Part shown: in pieces, positions 11,676 through 23,039 of the stretch | Layout of the letters: the number at the start of each line of letters is the position of its first letter | Numbering within the stretch: position 1 is the stretch's first letter | DNA from: Notospermus geniculatus | Lineage: Eukaryota > Nemertea > Pilidiophora > Heteronemertea > Lineidae | NCBI GenBank assembly: GCA_002633025.1 | Contig: NMRB01000572.1 | Span: forward strand, 99,755-163,754 | Direction: 5' to 3' | Length of the DNA stretch: 64,000 nt | The notes under the pieces: generated by a model | Told to the model about the DNA's origin: nothing | What the model saw: only the letters and a program-made list of their open reading frames with translations | The model's database searches: none | Translations under genes and position numbers: made by a program

Positions 11676-12352
11676 ACTGCATGACAATGGCCGCCGTAAC
11701 CTCGTCCCCAACTGAATGCCTCGTAGATTGGTTCGACATCTTCCTCTAGTCCTATCCAAAGAGGGAAGGCATATGCAGGCCAGGAGCCACCCAAAAACGT
11801 GAGTCGAGAGTACAGGCGAACGTATCATTGTTTGACGCGACAAACTGCTGGCGGACGGCAACCTCGTTCACCTCCCCCATAAATCAGAATTACAACAGGC
11901 ATTGACCATGAGGACGAGGTTACGTGTGTTACCACTCCATACCTGTGAGTATTTGCATTCACTACGCACTACAAACAACGGATTCTCTGAACATAACCAT
12001 TCGCGGTGCATTTTTGAGGACTCGGTGTAAAATCGGCAAGAAATACCCTTTTGAAGCAATTCGTTGGATGCAACAACAAAATTTTTGGTGATTTGGTGAG
12101 CATTGCCATTATTATCAACAAACTACGCATGTCCGCAGGACCTGTCTGACGTCACATCCTGTTGACTGCCACCACCGCCATAAGATCAACCTCGTCATCA
12201 GGATTTTGGTTCGCTCAACAACCTCTACTGTCGCTCACAGCAAAGTACCAAGGTGCAAGCCAAGGGTACGAGGTTGCCACCTAGCGGAGGATCGTGGTAC
12301 CGTACCAATGTGTACACGTCATTTTGCAGAATGATAGCTGTTTTCGTGCCGG

Positions 12353-12601
12353 TAAAGGGCTCCGCACACTAGCGACTAAAATGGGGCGACTACCGATGCG
12401 ACTATTACGTCGCCTGCGATATTTACCTTTGAGATGGATCAGTGATGTTTTCCACCACATCACTGATCTTCCAAGGAGGCGTTTGTCGCAATCAAGTCAG
12501 CAAAAATTGTAATAACTGAAAATATGTTAGTCGCTTCGGTGGTCGCAAGGCCGGTCGCCTAGAAAATCGCTCGAAAAATCGCTGGTGTGCGGAGCCCTTT
12601 A
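12353..12601. mobile_element. Foldback MITE with TAAAGGGCTCCGCACAC ends
   Basis: The left end TAAAGGGCTCCGCACAC then AGCGAC is exactly mirrored by TCGCTGGTGTGCGGAGCCCTTTA at the right (terminal 17 bases perfect). It is about 250 bp, with TA at both outer edges. An internal palindrome ATCAGTGATGTTTTCCACCACATCACTGAT lies near 12439 (arms ATCAGTGATG/CATCACTGAT). It is one copy only in the window. Confidence 0.8.
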
Positions 12602-12810
12602 CAGTAATTCAATTTATGGCCTGAGGACATCTTTTTGAAACACACGTGCATATATAAAAGATCGAAATGGTCGTGTGCTTGGAATCTAGTGTACCTACTA
12701 AAAGTCGTTGCGTCTAAAGTAATACGATGATTATGGATACGGAATACGCGTGTGTGTGTGTCTTCTGAGTGTAGGCTTGTCTCGGTGACGTCACGGTGAG
12801 ATATCTTTCG

Positions 12811-13110
12811 GGATGTCGGGGTGGCGCAGTGGAATTATCCGCGCCTCCCACCAATCAGGTCACGGGTTCGATCCCTGGGTATTCAAGTGGCTTTATGAAG
12901 TAGAGAGGGCGATCTCCCCTGATATGTCTCTTCAGAGTGTGCCAACCTCTGTAATGCACAGTGGTAGCGGCGCCCCTTCCAACAAGCTTAATTCGCCCCT
13001 AGGTTTCCTCCGGTGGCTCCGGTTTCCTCCTACACATCGTTAATATCGCCCAGTATTGTTTGCTGAATAGCTATAATGCCATACAGGCGCTTGCACTCCT
13101 GAAATTTATA
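12811..13110 (+). mobile_element. tRNA-derived SINE, family 2
   Basis: The head GGGGTGGCGCAGTGGAATTA contains an A-box, and GTCACGGGTTCGATCCC a B-box about 45 bases later, the internal pol III promoter layout of a tRNA. The body includes TCTTCAGAGTGTGCCAACCT and CTCCGGTGGCTCCGGTTTCC. The latter resembles a word that, from memory, is common in the central or 3' parts of animal SINEs. The 3' limit is uncertain. A fragment of the same family lies at 11606. Confidence 0.75.
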
Positions 13111-13530
13111 CGCATGTACATGTACTAGTACATGTTATCTTTCGCGGAAAGACACTTCGCGGAAACTTACTTATCTTCGGAGGTATCAAAATAAATTCCT
13201 GGCTATGTCACGAGTGGATGAACGATTTCAACCCGAAGGTGTGAAAAGTCAACCCCGAGGTGTGGCGTCCTCCGCTCATGTGTAAATTACGTATTTGGGT
13301 TTACCGTGTGTGTAGGAAGTCTGGCCAGCGCCGTTGCATTTATCAGATTATGTAAATGGATTGATGTTCAGTCAGGAAGTGGTGAAGTGGGCCATATGGA
13401 CAGACCTTGAAGCTGTGGGTGTCGACGAAAACGCTGCAGGCCTAGGTGGGAAGCGTTTTAAGTGGTATGCGTTATGATGCTTTTCAGACTAACAGTGACA
13501 ACAGGAAAATGGCTTGGAAATGACTGAAAC

Positions 13531-13672
13531 TAGGCCTAGGGCCGGGTTTACATACAGGTATACGGTATACGGACACGCTGGCGAACAATGGCCTAACAAA
13601 GTGTTCATGACCATGGAACCTTTGTTCGCCCGCGTGTCCGTATACCGTATATGTAAACTCGGCCTAGGCCTA
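13531..13672. mobile_element. Foldback element with TAGGCCTAGG...CCTAGGCCTA ends
   Basis: TAGGCCTAGGGCCGGGTTTA and the following CAT...TATACGGTATACGGACACGC are mirrored by GCGTGTCCGTATACCGTATA, TGTAAACTC and GGCCTAGGCCTA. The arms are about 50 bp, separated by GGCGAACAATGGCC...CCTTTGTTCGCC, which also pair. It is a nearly full-length foldback of 142 bp whose own ends are the octamer abundant elsewhere in this genome. Confidence 0.8.
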
Positions 13673-14100
13673 GCGAGAAGATATTCTGTGCCGGCGTGTC
13701 TGTATGCCGTGTAGCTCTAAGTAATCGCAGCCTAACGCCACACAGAACACCAGCCTTCATGTACATTTAGCAAGATTTGCACATTAACCCTTTCACTGCC
13801 ACGACACCTTCTGTCAAATTTGAAAATCTGCGCAAAAACTGATAAATATCTAAATAATTCATTGGAAGGCTGCCACTGAGTACATTTTAATAAATACTCA
13901 TGCGACATAGTGTCCGAGTCCTTTGAAGATCACGTCTATTTTCATGTTTTTTTTAAAAACTGAGCCAAGATGCCACCCTGCCCAATCGTGGCAATGATTG
14001 AGGGCCCTAAAATTTGGCGCCCTTATCTTCAACAAGGGTCACAGTGATAGCAGGAACTGGGTCCATAACCAGCTGGTGTGTGTGCTTGCACCCCCTTGGT

Positions 14101-15340
14101 ACACTAAATGTATGGATTACGCCAGTGAGTCTAGGATTATTTGGTCCGGGATATGTGGAACCTCAGCATACTGTGTCGGTAAGATAGGAAAACACGTATA
14201 GGACATTGGTAATGGAGTATATAAGTCGGCACCCTCACCGATATGCGAAAGGAGGTTGTGGGTATGACACTTTGGAATACAGAACAAAGCAACCATTGGA
14301 TGGACATGAAGGTGACGCGTATAGAAAGATGTATGCGGAGTCACCGGGCCGAACAGGTGGCAGCACTGAGCATTACCAATAGATGGCGCCAGTACCGTGA
14401 ATGCGGACGATAAATTCGTTCTAGATCTCACAGGTAGGACTGAAATTTGTCAATTGTCAGCTGATTGGCCGAAAAGCAGCCAATGAAGAACGTGTTGCTC
14501 ACTATTGGTTGAAAAAACATTGATTGCTCTTTTGTTGAATGAGACCGACCAATCAACGCGTTTTAGACGCCGTTTTTCAGCCAATCATGTGATAATGGAC
14601 GACAGGCGCTACCGATCTCCGTATTACTCCTACCGGTGAAATCGGGAACCAATCTTGGCAGACGACAGTCAAAGTGAGCGTGCTACCCTTCGGTGACGGA
14701 AGGCATTTTGAAAACACATTTTTTTTCTCGAGTCTCGGAACAGTTTAATTGCTTGATGTATATCATCGGTCAGTGTAGTCAGTGCTTCTAAATGTTGAAT
14801 AAATGATTTGGAATACATTGACGATTTCACGTCCATCAACACACATTTTGGTGACAGAGGTTGCTGTCTGACCTGAGTGGGAAAGTTGTTTACCTTATCA
14901 ATTAAATGATCAAAAAATGTAACGCTGAAAGAGTCCCCAACCAATCAGCAGCCGCAAATATTTTTGGGGCTTTTAAAATGAGGAGGGATTGAAGAAACAA
15001 CTTGTACGAAGACGAATTTGAAAGGAAATAATGGATTTAGACGTGTAAAATAGGAATATTCTCAGAATTAGGTGATTTTACACAATTTGTTTAGGCAACA
15101 ACGGTTGATCTTAGCGCAGTTTGAAATAAGGAAGATCCGCTATTAATTTGAACACCACCGAAAATTGGTAGCAGTTTCCGATTACGTTGCATTACAGTTA
15201 TGGCTGCTACCATCTTTGAATAAAATGGCAATGTTATTTCGCCATTAAATACGATTCCCATCACAACGGTTCAGCGAGTTTTCATCGCTGTTTTACGAGT
15301 AAAACAAGCATTTTTGTCTCGGTTATGTCCGTGCAAATAC
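14101..15340. repeat. 1.24-kb dispersed direct repeat, copy B
   Basis: It aligns with 1-1243 throughout, including the internal foldback at about 14430-14642. Small indels distinguish the copies (for example ACGTATAGGACATTGG here lacks the 5-bp block present in copy A). The right limit is sharp after GCAAATAC; the left limit may lie before 14101, because copy A is truncated by the window. The distance between copies is about 14.1 kb. Confidence 0.88.
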
Positions 15341-16248
15341 TAGAATATAGAATTTGAAAACACCACAACGTAGGAGAGATACAGATATGACGAACGTAGT
15401 CTCGCGTAATTTGAAATGAAATACTGAGAGTTGAAAGGACCTCTTGATCGGGCACAATTTTGAAAATTGGCGCCTTATATGGATTGATTCTGCGACACAC
15501 CACACTCACAACAGAAATAAAAGGAAATTCGAGACGGACAACGGAATGAAGTAAAACAATATGTGTAATGGACAATTCCTCCTGTTACACCAGGAGTGGC
15601 TTTTGTATGCAATCCGTAGAATATTTTCTCAGATAAAATAAGATTAAGATGGGCTGCCATTTTGAGAATTCGGACATTGAAAGTTTTGCACACTGTCTCC
15701 AGGGTTTTTGCCACTGTTTACGCAGTAGCCTAGCGTCCGATTTCAAAAAAAAAATAACAGAAACCAGCGCTAAATACTGTATCTATTACCTTCAACATTT
15801 GCTTCAAATATTAATGAGTTTTCGAGACATATTCGACAGGTAATTAATAAAACGCAATAAATAAGGATCCAAATCAATATGAAGATCACAATTAGAAGAG
15901 GTAACCTCAAAAAGCGCAGTGGTGACGTCACGGTATCGTGCATACTCGGAAAATGGTCGGAAATCTTCGGAAATATTAAGGGTGAAACCGAAGAAGTGAA
16001 TCACTTTTTGAAGCTATACAGTGTACGATATTATCTTGCACTCCCAACCACGATACCAGGCATACAATGGTACTTATAAAGAAACGCACCCGGGAAGGAC
16101 ATGTAACCATAACCCTGGACAATTGTAATTTATCTTTAATGAAAGGAAAAAACGGGGAAAATCGCCCCTTGGTTTGCACTGACCCCAGAAATACTGTGAC
16201 TGAAGGACGTGACTGCATCAGCCAGCATCATGACACGAATTAAACAAC
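15341..16248. other. Intergenic, no gene seen
   Basis: Short overlapping ORFs on both strands show no domain signature. The sequence is AT-rich. If the LMO4-like gene has a very long 3' UTR it could reach here, but no AATAAA on the minus strand could be tied to it. Confidence 0.4.
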
Positions 16249-16467
16249 TCTAAAACTCCCACTTACCTGTCCCATTCCTGTACTCGGGAAAAATGACTAA
16301 ATCCTATGTTGAAGATAATGGGTTGGGGGTGTGGTCAGGAACAGTAATGTCCTGTCCACTTACTTGTCCCACTCCCAAGCCTGGCAAAGAATGACAGCGC
16401 GCGATATCTTCAACTTAGGATTTGGTCATTTTTTCCGAGTTCAGGACAGGTAAGTGGGAGTTTAGAG
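16249..16467. mobile_element. Foldback MITE with CTCTAAAACTCCCACTTACC ends
   Basis: The left arm CTCTAAAACTCCCACTTACC then GGGAAAAATGACTAAATCC and TTGAAGAT is mirrored by ATCTTCAACTTAGGATTTGG, TCATTTTTTCC and GGTAAGTGGGAGTTTAGAG. The arms are about 70 bp, with an interior including a second CCACTTACTTGTCCCACTCC. It is a single copy here. Confidence 0.8.
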
Positions 16468-17791
16468 TATGCCATGTATGTGTATTACGTTTCCTAGCTC
16501 TCTGGTTTGGGAGCCAATCGGCGTGTGGACATGGTGCAATGGAAAACGTGCGCCGTGGGAAAATTGAAGAGAAAATTGAAAGAAATTTATCGCTCCCTTT
16601 ACCCGGCCGTGTAAGGCCCCACATTCTAACCCTGAGCGTGGATATGTCCCTTGGCAACAGAAAATGCCCCTGCACGGTTGATTTTCTCGAAACAGAAAAA
16701 GCTTTGAGAAGGCGTTATCTTGTCATTATTTCTAGGGGGTAGACTGAAGGAAATCACGCGAATATAGCGTGAACGCCAAGCTGAGGAAAATGCAGGTTTG
16801 AAAATTGACTGAAAAACAACCAAAGGCCAATAAGAGTCAATCAATGAAAATGCGGTGAATGAAAGAAAAAAGTGCAAATCCAAAACGTCACGATATGAGT
16901 ATGAAAAGTGTTGAGCAGCCAAGGGTCTATGACGATGTAATGGCGATAGATACTCCGTCACTGAGCCGCACATTCGTAAATATTCAAGCATTCCAATTGG
17001 ATATACACTTGTACGAATCTACGGCGGAGTGACCAGTGACTATTTCGGCAAATCCCATGTGAATTTACAAATGCATGTAATCATCACTCACAGAACATAA
17101 TTTAGTAATATATCTTATAAAACATGAAGTGAATCCATAGTTTCCATATAAACAAGTTAACATAACAATCTCACTTTTTCTCTATCATGAACTGTGGACA
17201 CAAAAACTACCAGTTCACAAAAAGATATACAACAAAGAACGTGCTATCTCGCAATGTCTCGCGAGAAGAGTCTACCTCGATTCGAGGCTTGTTTGTAAAG
17301 CTCGTTTAACCCTTGATGCACTTCAGACTGGTTCTCAAACCAAGTGGATGCGTGCATTGTCACTTATTCACCACATTACAAAATTACTCCCGATTCAATA
17401 CAAATATCCCCAAAAGTCATCAAGTTGCACATTTTTGTCTCCGAGTCGTATATTCTCCGTAACATGGAAGGTTGCGCACGCACCCTGCATTCTCGCAAAG
17501 TCTCGTCCAAACCGAGATAGAAAATCTGAAAATTTACAGTCAGGTACGAATTCAAAATGTACAAATAAAGACTCAGTGTTAAGGCCTCAGTCCAGCGTTT
17601 CATACACAGATGAATATTATTATTTAACTCCGTACATCACGTGGTGCTCGCACTGCCCAATGGCTGTTCTCCATTTAGTAAACAACCAGGCAATCTCGTC
17701 CCAAGTTTCTACAGTGTATTTCGTCCGCTTGAGTGTATGTGATCACTTGAAGACGAGTTATAGTTCATGACTGAGTACCGAAATCGGGGCA
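16468..17791 (-). other. Probable 3' UTR / downstream flank of the LMO4-like gene
   Basis: This follows the stop codon at 17792-17794 on the minus strand, so some of it must be 3' UTR. I found no convincing AATAAA within the first few hundred bases and cannot place the polyadenylation site. The plus-strand ORF at 17348-17770 (140 codons) has no recognisable domain and overlaps this flank antisense, so it is not called. Confidence 0.4.
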
Positions 17792-18077
17792 CTACATGAC
17801 CGGCACCGAGCCCGCCATGGCCGTGTTTCTGAGTTTGGTCACCTTGTGGCTCCCTCTTACGGATGTTGTTGAAGATTTCATAACCTTTGGATAGTCCTGT
17901 TCACAGAAAAGACTGCCGTTGATAATTCCGAACCGGTCTCCAGGCACAAGTTGACTGTGACATGAAACACATGTAAAACATTTTAAGTGATAGACGTTGC
18001 CTTGGGCCTTCATGACGAATTCGTTGGCGGGAATTGACTGACCACACGACGAGCACGTGCCGCTGTTTCCAAATAAC
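17792..18077 (-). CDS. LMO4: LMO4-like LIM-only protein, terminal coding exon (LIM domain 2 and C-tail)
   Basis: The exon encodes 94 residues and a TAG stop. The zinc ligands fit a LIM domain exactly. Counting from the first full codon: C8, C11, H30, C33, C36, C39, C58 and D61, with spacings 2-18-2-2-2-18-2. The words GNSG, GQSIPA, AQGNVYHLKCFTC, LVPGDRF and INGSLFCE are those of LIM2 of LMO4, not LMO1-3. The exon opens with the last base of a split Arg codon directly after an AG acceptor, and LFGNSG follows as in LMO4. LMO4 proteins are nuclear adaptors with two LIM domains that bind LDB/NLI and other factors. After D61 there are 33 residues ending SVPVM, unlike the vertebrate tail as I remember it. 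The upstream exons (start, LIM1) should lie at higher coordinates; I could not find them. Intact splicing signals argue against a processed pseudogene. Confidence 0.92.
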
Positions 18078-18115
18078 CTAAAACGAGAAAACAGACGAAA
18101 GAAAATTAGCAAGAA
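18078..18115 (-). other. 3' splice site of the LMO4-like terminal exon
   Basis: On the minus strand the exon is preceded by TTTTCTTTCGTCTG, TTTTCTCGTTTT and AG, a strong polypyrimidine tract and acceptor. A possible branch-point region, TTGCTAATTTT, is about 30-35 bases upstream of the AG. The intron is phase 2 (the Arg codon is split AG or CG | G). Confidence 0.8.
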
Positions 18116-18247
18116 ATACCACGGATGACGTCACTACATTATACTTTTCAACCAAAGGAGGGTACATTTCAGAGGAGCAACTTTAGCTTCTGAGCCTGCG
18201 TTGCTATCTACGACTGGCTGGAGATAAACCGTTTTGCCTGAACTAAT

Positions 18248-18400
18248 TAGGGAGGTTAAGAAATCAAACGATAAGCGTAAACTTTACGACAACGTTATTT
18301 TTCATACTACACATTAACCAGATTTTATACTGCATTTTCGGTACAAAAATAACGTTGTCGTTAACGTTTACGTTTATCGTTTGATTTCTAAACCTCCCTA
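18248..18400. mobile_element. MITE family B, copy 2, near the LMO4 exon
   Basis: It starts TAGGGAGGTTAAGAAATCAA and ends TTGATTTCTAAACCTCCCTA. The interior is GTAAACTTTACGACAACG and its mirror CGTTGTCGTTAACGTTTACG. It lies about 170 bp inside the intron upstream of the LMO4-like terminal exon (minus-strand sense), so transcripts of that intron would contain the hairpin. Confidence 0.9.
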
Positions 18401-19007
18401 ATGACCGATTCATGACGTATGGTAATTTTCGTTACAACTATATAAGCATTCAGCACAGAGGTCCGAATGAGGATTTTTCGATATACTGCAAAATTTTGCA
18501 AGATTTAGTAACTTTGTAATTACAGATCATACAAACACTGAAGAATTTATGGTATTTATCGGAAAAATAACAGCCGAGTAAAAAACAGGTTGTACGATTT
18601 ATGTTTGGAGATTCCGTAATTACAAGTAAAAGAAATAAACAGGAACGAAATACGCTATCTCTGAAATTATTGCTGAATTAATAATTCAAACCTTCTAATT
18701 GACATTTTGAAATTTGAATTGAATCTTTTGAGTAACGCGATCCTAAGGCTAAAAGCAGTAACGTTATAATGACATTAGGTGCCCGGGGCGCGATCTGCGC
18801 AAAAAATGAAAATGTATCATTGTACGATGCATTTCTGCCTGCTTTAGTATTGCCAGTCAATGCATTATACATTCTGTGTATTGTTCTGATCTCAAAGTAT
18901 GGAGGTTTTCACATGCCATGTTGGGTTCCTGGGTATTGTCTGTGGAAAATGTTACCAAAGGGTATGTAAACGGTGGAAAATGCAGCGTCAAAAGTGCAAG
19001 AGAAGAC
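18401..19007. other. Presumed LMO4 intron sequence, nothing else seen
   Basis: AT-rich, without coding support or repeat structure apart from the MITE just before it. Near 18930-18990 some words (TCCTGGGTATT, GGTGGAAAATG) resemble the degenerate tandem block that begins at 19050. Confidence 0.4.
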
Positions 19008-19435
19008 AGATAAAAGCCAGATATTGATCTTAGTGATTGATTTTAAACATCAGACCTGGGAATTTTTAGTAGATTTTACGAAGCTTTCACGTCTCTCTCA
19101 TTTTTTCTTTGATAAAGCACAGCATGTAAAACGGTTGTGTCATCTGGGAAGTTGGGTAAACGAACCTGGTGTTAACTTTTCCCTGGCGATGTTGCATTCA
19201 GCATTACCTGGGTATTTTTAGCACATTTTACTGAGCGTTTTATAAATCGGCGGTGTACATTTTTTTGGCGTTACCTTTTCACTGGCGTTGTTGCTCTTAG
19301 CATTATACCTGGGAATTTTTAGCACATTTTACTGAGCGTTCACGTCTACGTCATGTATGTACAATTTTTCTTACCAAAAGTACATGTACATGTAAAATGG
19401 TTGTGTAACCAGATAAAGGAAAGTAGTGACACAAT

Positions 19436-19554
19436 GGCTGGTATTCATAAAAGTTAGCAAATACTTTTACTTAAGATTTGCACAGCGAGGTCCAATGTAA
19501 ATGTACCACAAAACTTGAAGTAAAAGCATTTGCTAGCTTTTATGAATATCAGCC
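19436..19554. mobile_element. MITE family G relative (GGCTGGTATTCATAAAAG ends)
   Basis: GGCTGGTATTCATAAAAG then TTAGCAAATACTTTTACTT is mirrored by AAGTAAAAGCATTTGCTAG and CTTTTATGAATATCAGCC. It is about 119 bp. It occurs again in unit 2 at 23704-23822, so it inserted before the duplication. A diverged relative is at 39731-39840. Confidence 0.8.
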
Positions 19555-21243
19555 AGTTTCGGAGTTGGGTAAGCGAACTTGGCGTTATTGCATTTACATG
19601 CAGATTATACATTTATTATATTAAAAGTTACTACCATCCAATGGTAAAACGCAGCATTTCCGCTGTGACCAGTGGGAGCAAGGTGAGTGGAAATAATAGC
19701 TCTACCTTGTGCTACCAAATGTACGGCAGTACAGAGCACAGCTGTTACTGCAACTGAACATACCCCCACTGGTCAGGAGTGTATAGATTACTGCATTCTA
19801 CCACCGGAGGGTAGGATAGTGTCGGTGATATTTCGGAGCAACCAGCTCTGACTTCCGCCTCGAAAACCACCCAACATCATCCATGATACAGGAGATACGT
19901 GGCCGTTCTGCCTGCACTCAAGCGTTTGAAGAAGAGCCAGAAGAATACTCCAACCGAAGATGATAGCTCCGAAGACCGCGGAGATGTCACTCCCACCTGG
20001 TAGGATTCCGTCACACGAGGAGGTTGAAGTGTCCGGTACGAGATGATGACACTTCGCAACAAAAATATCAACACAGCGAATGATGCAATGATATCTAGAT
20101 TGAGAAACTTTGATTTCATACAGGATTCGTCAAGATTTAAGGCGCCACATCACTCAACCATATCGTTCTTGTGCCAATGATGCACATTCATAAACAATGT
20201 ATGTACTTCTATTGCCTTTCTGGCAATCACACGGAGGCTTTTTTGAGAAAGGAAGAACATTTCTTATGTAAGTTGATCTCAAAACCGAACCTTTCTTGTT
20301 CAAAATAGTTTCCTCACTTCTTGGCAATCACAGCACAGTCACAGAGAATTCGCTATTTTTTCAAAACGTCAAACTGTCATTTGCAGTGAATAAACTGACG
20401 CTCTGTACCCGAACAAAGCTTTGTGGCTTTTTAAACCGATGTTACTTAGCAAACTAACGACCGTGGGAACATAACGTATCTGTGATGTGGGAGATCAGAG
20501 CCGTTTGCGACATGTACGATTCATAAACGAATGATCTTCAAAAACATTTCCGTAACACTCTGATAAAACCATCAACCTGTCTAAAACAGCCCAGCATGCA
20601 GAAAACAACACCAACAATAGAAAGCAGTCCCGCAGAAAACAACGCGAACAATGGAAAAACTTCAGGAACGAAGCCGGAAAAATCTTCCACAACTACATGG
20701 AGAAGAGGCGCCGATTTCAATTCAAATTCGGCTGCTGTCAAGTACCGGAAGTTGATTCATTGACATGCGTGATCGTTGTTTCCGGTTTTAGGAATAATTA
20801 TCCGAGATTTGGCGAACTCTCGTGACTTTCCGAAGACGAGTGAGGCGGATATTGTAGGAGTGAGTAATTGTTTATAACTGAAGTACAATCATTTTCGAGA
20901 GGAAAAGTGTAAACTTTGGGGTATAACAATTCGCATATAATGTACAGATCGATGGGAAATGGGAACGCGAAGTTCACACTCTTGTGAATTTGATGCGAAG
21001 GGCCCTTCACGTCAAAATAGCGACAGGTTGTTGAAAAATATCGAACCAGTAAAAATGTCGATAGTAAGTGTCATTCGTTGTGTAACGCCATCGTAGCTTG
21101 AACTCAGGTCTAGACCGTACGTCTGCTCGTATACGTCAAGGAAAACGTATGATGTCACAGGTCTGTAATGCATGAACGAAAATAAAGAGGACTGGAATGA
21201 AAAACTGTCTGTCATGATGTGTTTTCGGTGTTATCGGATACTA

Positions 21244-21332
21244 TCTCGCCAAACTGTACAATGACACTGTGAGAAATTCACAATACGGTTCGAGTTGTGA
21301 ATTTCTTAGTGTCATTGTACAGTTTGGCGAGA
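21244..21332. repeat. Hairpin with ~39-bp arms (present only in unit 1)
   Basis: TCTCGCCAAACTGTACAATG then ACACTGTGAGAAATTCACAA (21244-21283) is complementary to 21295-21332 apart from one 2-base indel; the loop is about 11 bases. The corresponding place in unit 2 (about 26009-26062) keeps the right arm (GTGTCATTGTACAGTTCGGC) but not the left. Unit 2 has therefore lost half, or unit 1 gained it. Confidence 0.8.
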
Positions 21333-22070
21333 ATTGTTTAAGACCTGGATCCCATTCCCAAAAATTAATCGTTCTTACGCAGTTGAAGCGCGTATTTTCA
21401 AAATGAAAATGATCTTTTGGAAACCACCACCGCCAAACAATGCAGTATATTCTGCCTCAGGAAACACTTCGTTCCAACCTTGGCCACGTCGAGCGGCTTC
21501 AATTCCATACTTTACATCATCCCATTTCAAAGCGTCACAAAATGGAAAACGTACCGAGTTGCATCTAAAAACCGAATCGGTGGAGGTAAAAGTTTGCTGC
21601 CTGCCATTGTAAAGAACCTTTGGTACAAATGACACCGATTTTTAGAATTATTATATTTTAGAAACGTAAAATGGCGCTAAACAATCCCGGATCGCATTTC
21701 CACCAGTATTCAATGCAATCATGTATCATTACCATTTGAAATCAGATGCAGGGACATGAATGGCAAATTGTGTACAAATTTCTGCTTCCTTTGTAAATGG
21801 ATAAAAATAACATTGGCACAAAAGTTTAATTCAATTCCAAATGATTTATATGAGGAGAAAATTGATTCTAATTGGTTATTATTAGATTCAATTCTGTATA
21901 ACTTTTTGAAAAGGTCTTTATAGTTCATTTAGAAGGTAGTTATAGTTCATTTGATGAAAGGTATTTATTTAAATTGACAAGACGATGCTATAATCAATCA
22001 AAAATTTAGCATTCCTGGAATCGTTGCTCTTAATTATAAATGTAGCATCATGCCATTTATTTCATCAAAT

Positions 22071-22244
22071 CAATGGGGACCCTTGCCCACTGCCTCAATA
22101 GGTGTCACTAGTGGCTAATAGTATTGAAATTATTATGAAAGTGACATCCCGTTCTCGTTCCTGATCAATTTCCCACACAAGGCGTCCATGGTATCGGACC
22201 TGGGTACGATGTGCTGCCCTCTATCGCAGTTATGGTCCCCATTG
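22071..22244 (+). mobile_element. MITE family A, copy 2
   Basis: It is bounded by CAATGGGGACCC and GGTCCCCATTG; flanking AAAT/ATTT bases extend the symmetry to AAATCAATGGGGACC. The interior matches the copy at 4413 (GTGTCACTAGTGGCTAA, CCTGATCAATTTCCCACAC, GTGCTGCCCTCTATCGCAG). The same insertion is in unit 2 at 26800, so it predates the tandem duplication. Confidence 0.85.
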
Positions 22245-22824
22245 ATTTATTATTTGCTGGAGAAATACCCCGGCTTTCTCTGACGTCATCCGCAAAATGA
22301 CGCACGACGTCTCCGTCTCGGGGAAAATCGGAACCTCTATAATAAAACCGTCTCTCTGACAAAAATACAAAATTCTTTGAACTTTGCCGCGGGTTTCTGA
22401 ACAAGCGGATCGGGAATTATAAAAATCAAATAACAAAGAAACTTAAATCTGAGTTGAGAGTGTTAGGAAGTGTTCGGATGGTTGTGAAATATTGGAAGGT
22501 TTATTCGAGTGACGTTCGGTCCCACTGGAATCCATGTTTACCCGATTTAGTCGGCAAACTTCTACCGTTGACCTTTAATCAGATGTACGTTGTTGAAATA
22601 TTAGGACACGAGTCGAACAAATCTGTCAAAATTTGTAAAATTGAACCAAACTGGTTTGTGACACTGAGCTGGTTAATCCAAACCAAGTGTAAGTGTTGTG
22701 TTTTTTTTTCACTATTTCTGCTCCTGACTTTTTATACGCGATTCTAATCGTCGATCGAAAACGACTTCAAATCGCCCTTCGAATATAGTTTTTTTTTTCA
22801 TCAGGGCCGGAGCTGCAGCATTTG

Positions 22825-23039
22825 GGTCTGGTTAGTATGGAAGAGGCCATCCCAAGCTACTCATGTTCCTCACTTGGATGGGGTCTTTTACTTGCCCTAA
22901 CCGCACAAGGTACAAGGCACCACGGCTTCCTGTCCACGCGACGGAAGAGCCAGGGGTGATTCCCATATCGCGCAGACTGGACGAACCCGGGACCTGCCGC
23001 TTGTAAGGGGACGTGATAACCACTAGGCTATCAGGACCC
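22825..23039 (-). mobile_element. tRNA-derived SINE family 1, copy in unit 1
   Basis: On the minus strand it starts GGGTCCTGATAGCCTAGTGG, an A-box context. Its B-box region GGTCCCGGGTTCGTCCAGTC differs slightly from consensus. The body CGATATGGGAATCACCCCTG and tail CCCCATCCAAGTGAGGAACA follow, then CATGAGTAGCTTGGGATGGC. It is not interrupted, unlike the copy at 2449, and shows the original continuity of the family. Confidence 0.85.

Noticed and set aside
12648-12660. TATA box (TATATAAAAG) as a gene promoter
   Set aside because: No exon or ORF with support follows within range, and the site lies between a MITE and a SINE.
12813-12885. tRNA gene on the plus strand
   Set aside because: The same reasoning applies: the tRNA-like head leads into a SINE body with a second truncated copy at 11606.
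1-15340. LTR pair of a 15-kb retrotransposon
   Set aside because: There are no TG...CA ends at the visible boundary and no gag, reverse transcriptase or integrase between the copies.
22981-23039. tRNA gene on the minus strand
   Set aside because: A-box and B-box are present, but the 3' acceptor pairing is missing and the sequence continues into a shared SINE body. It is a SINE head.
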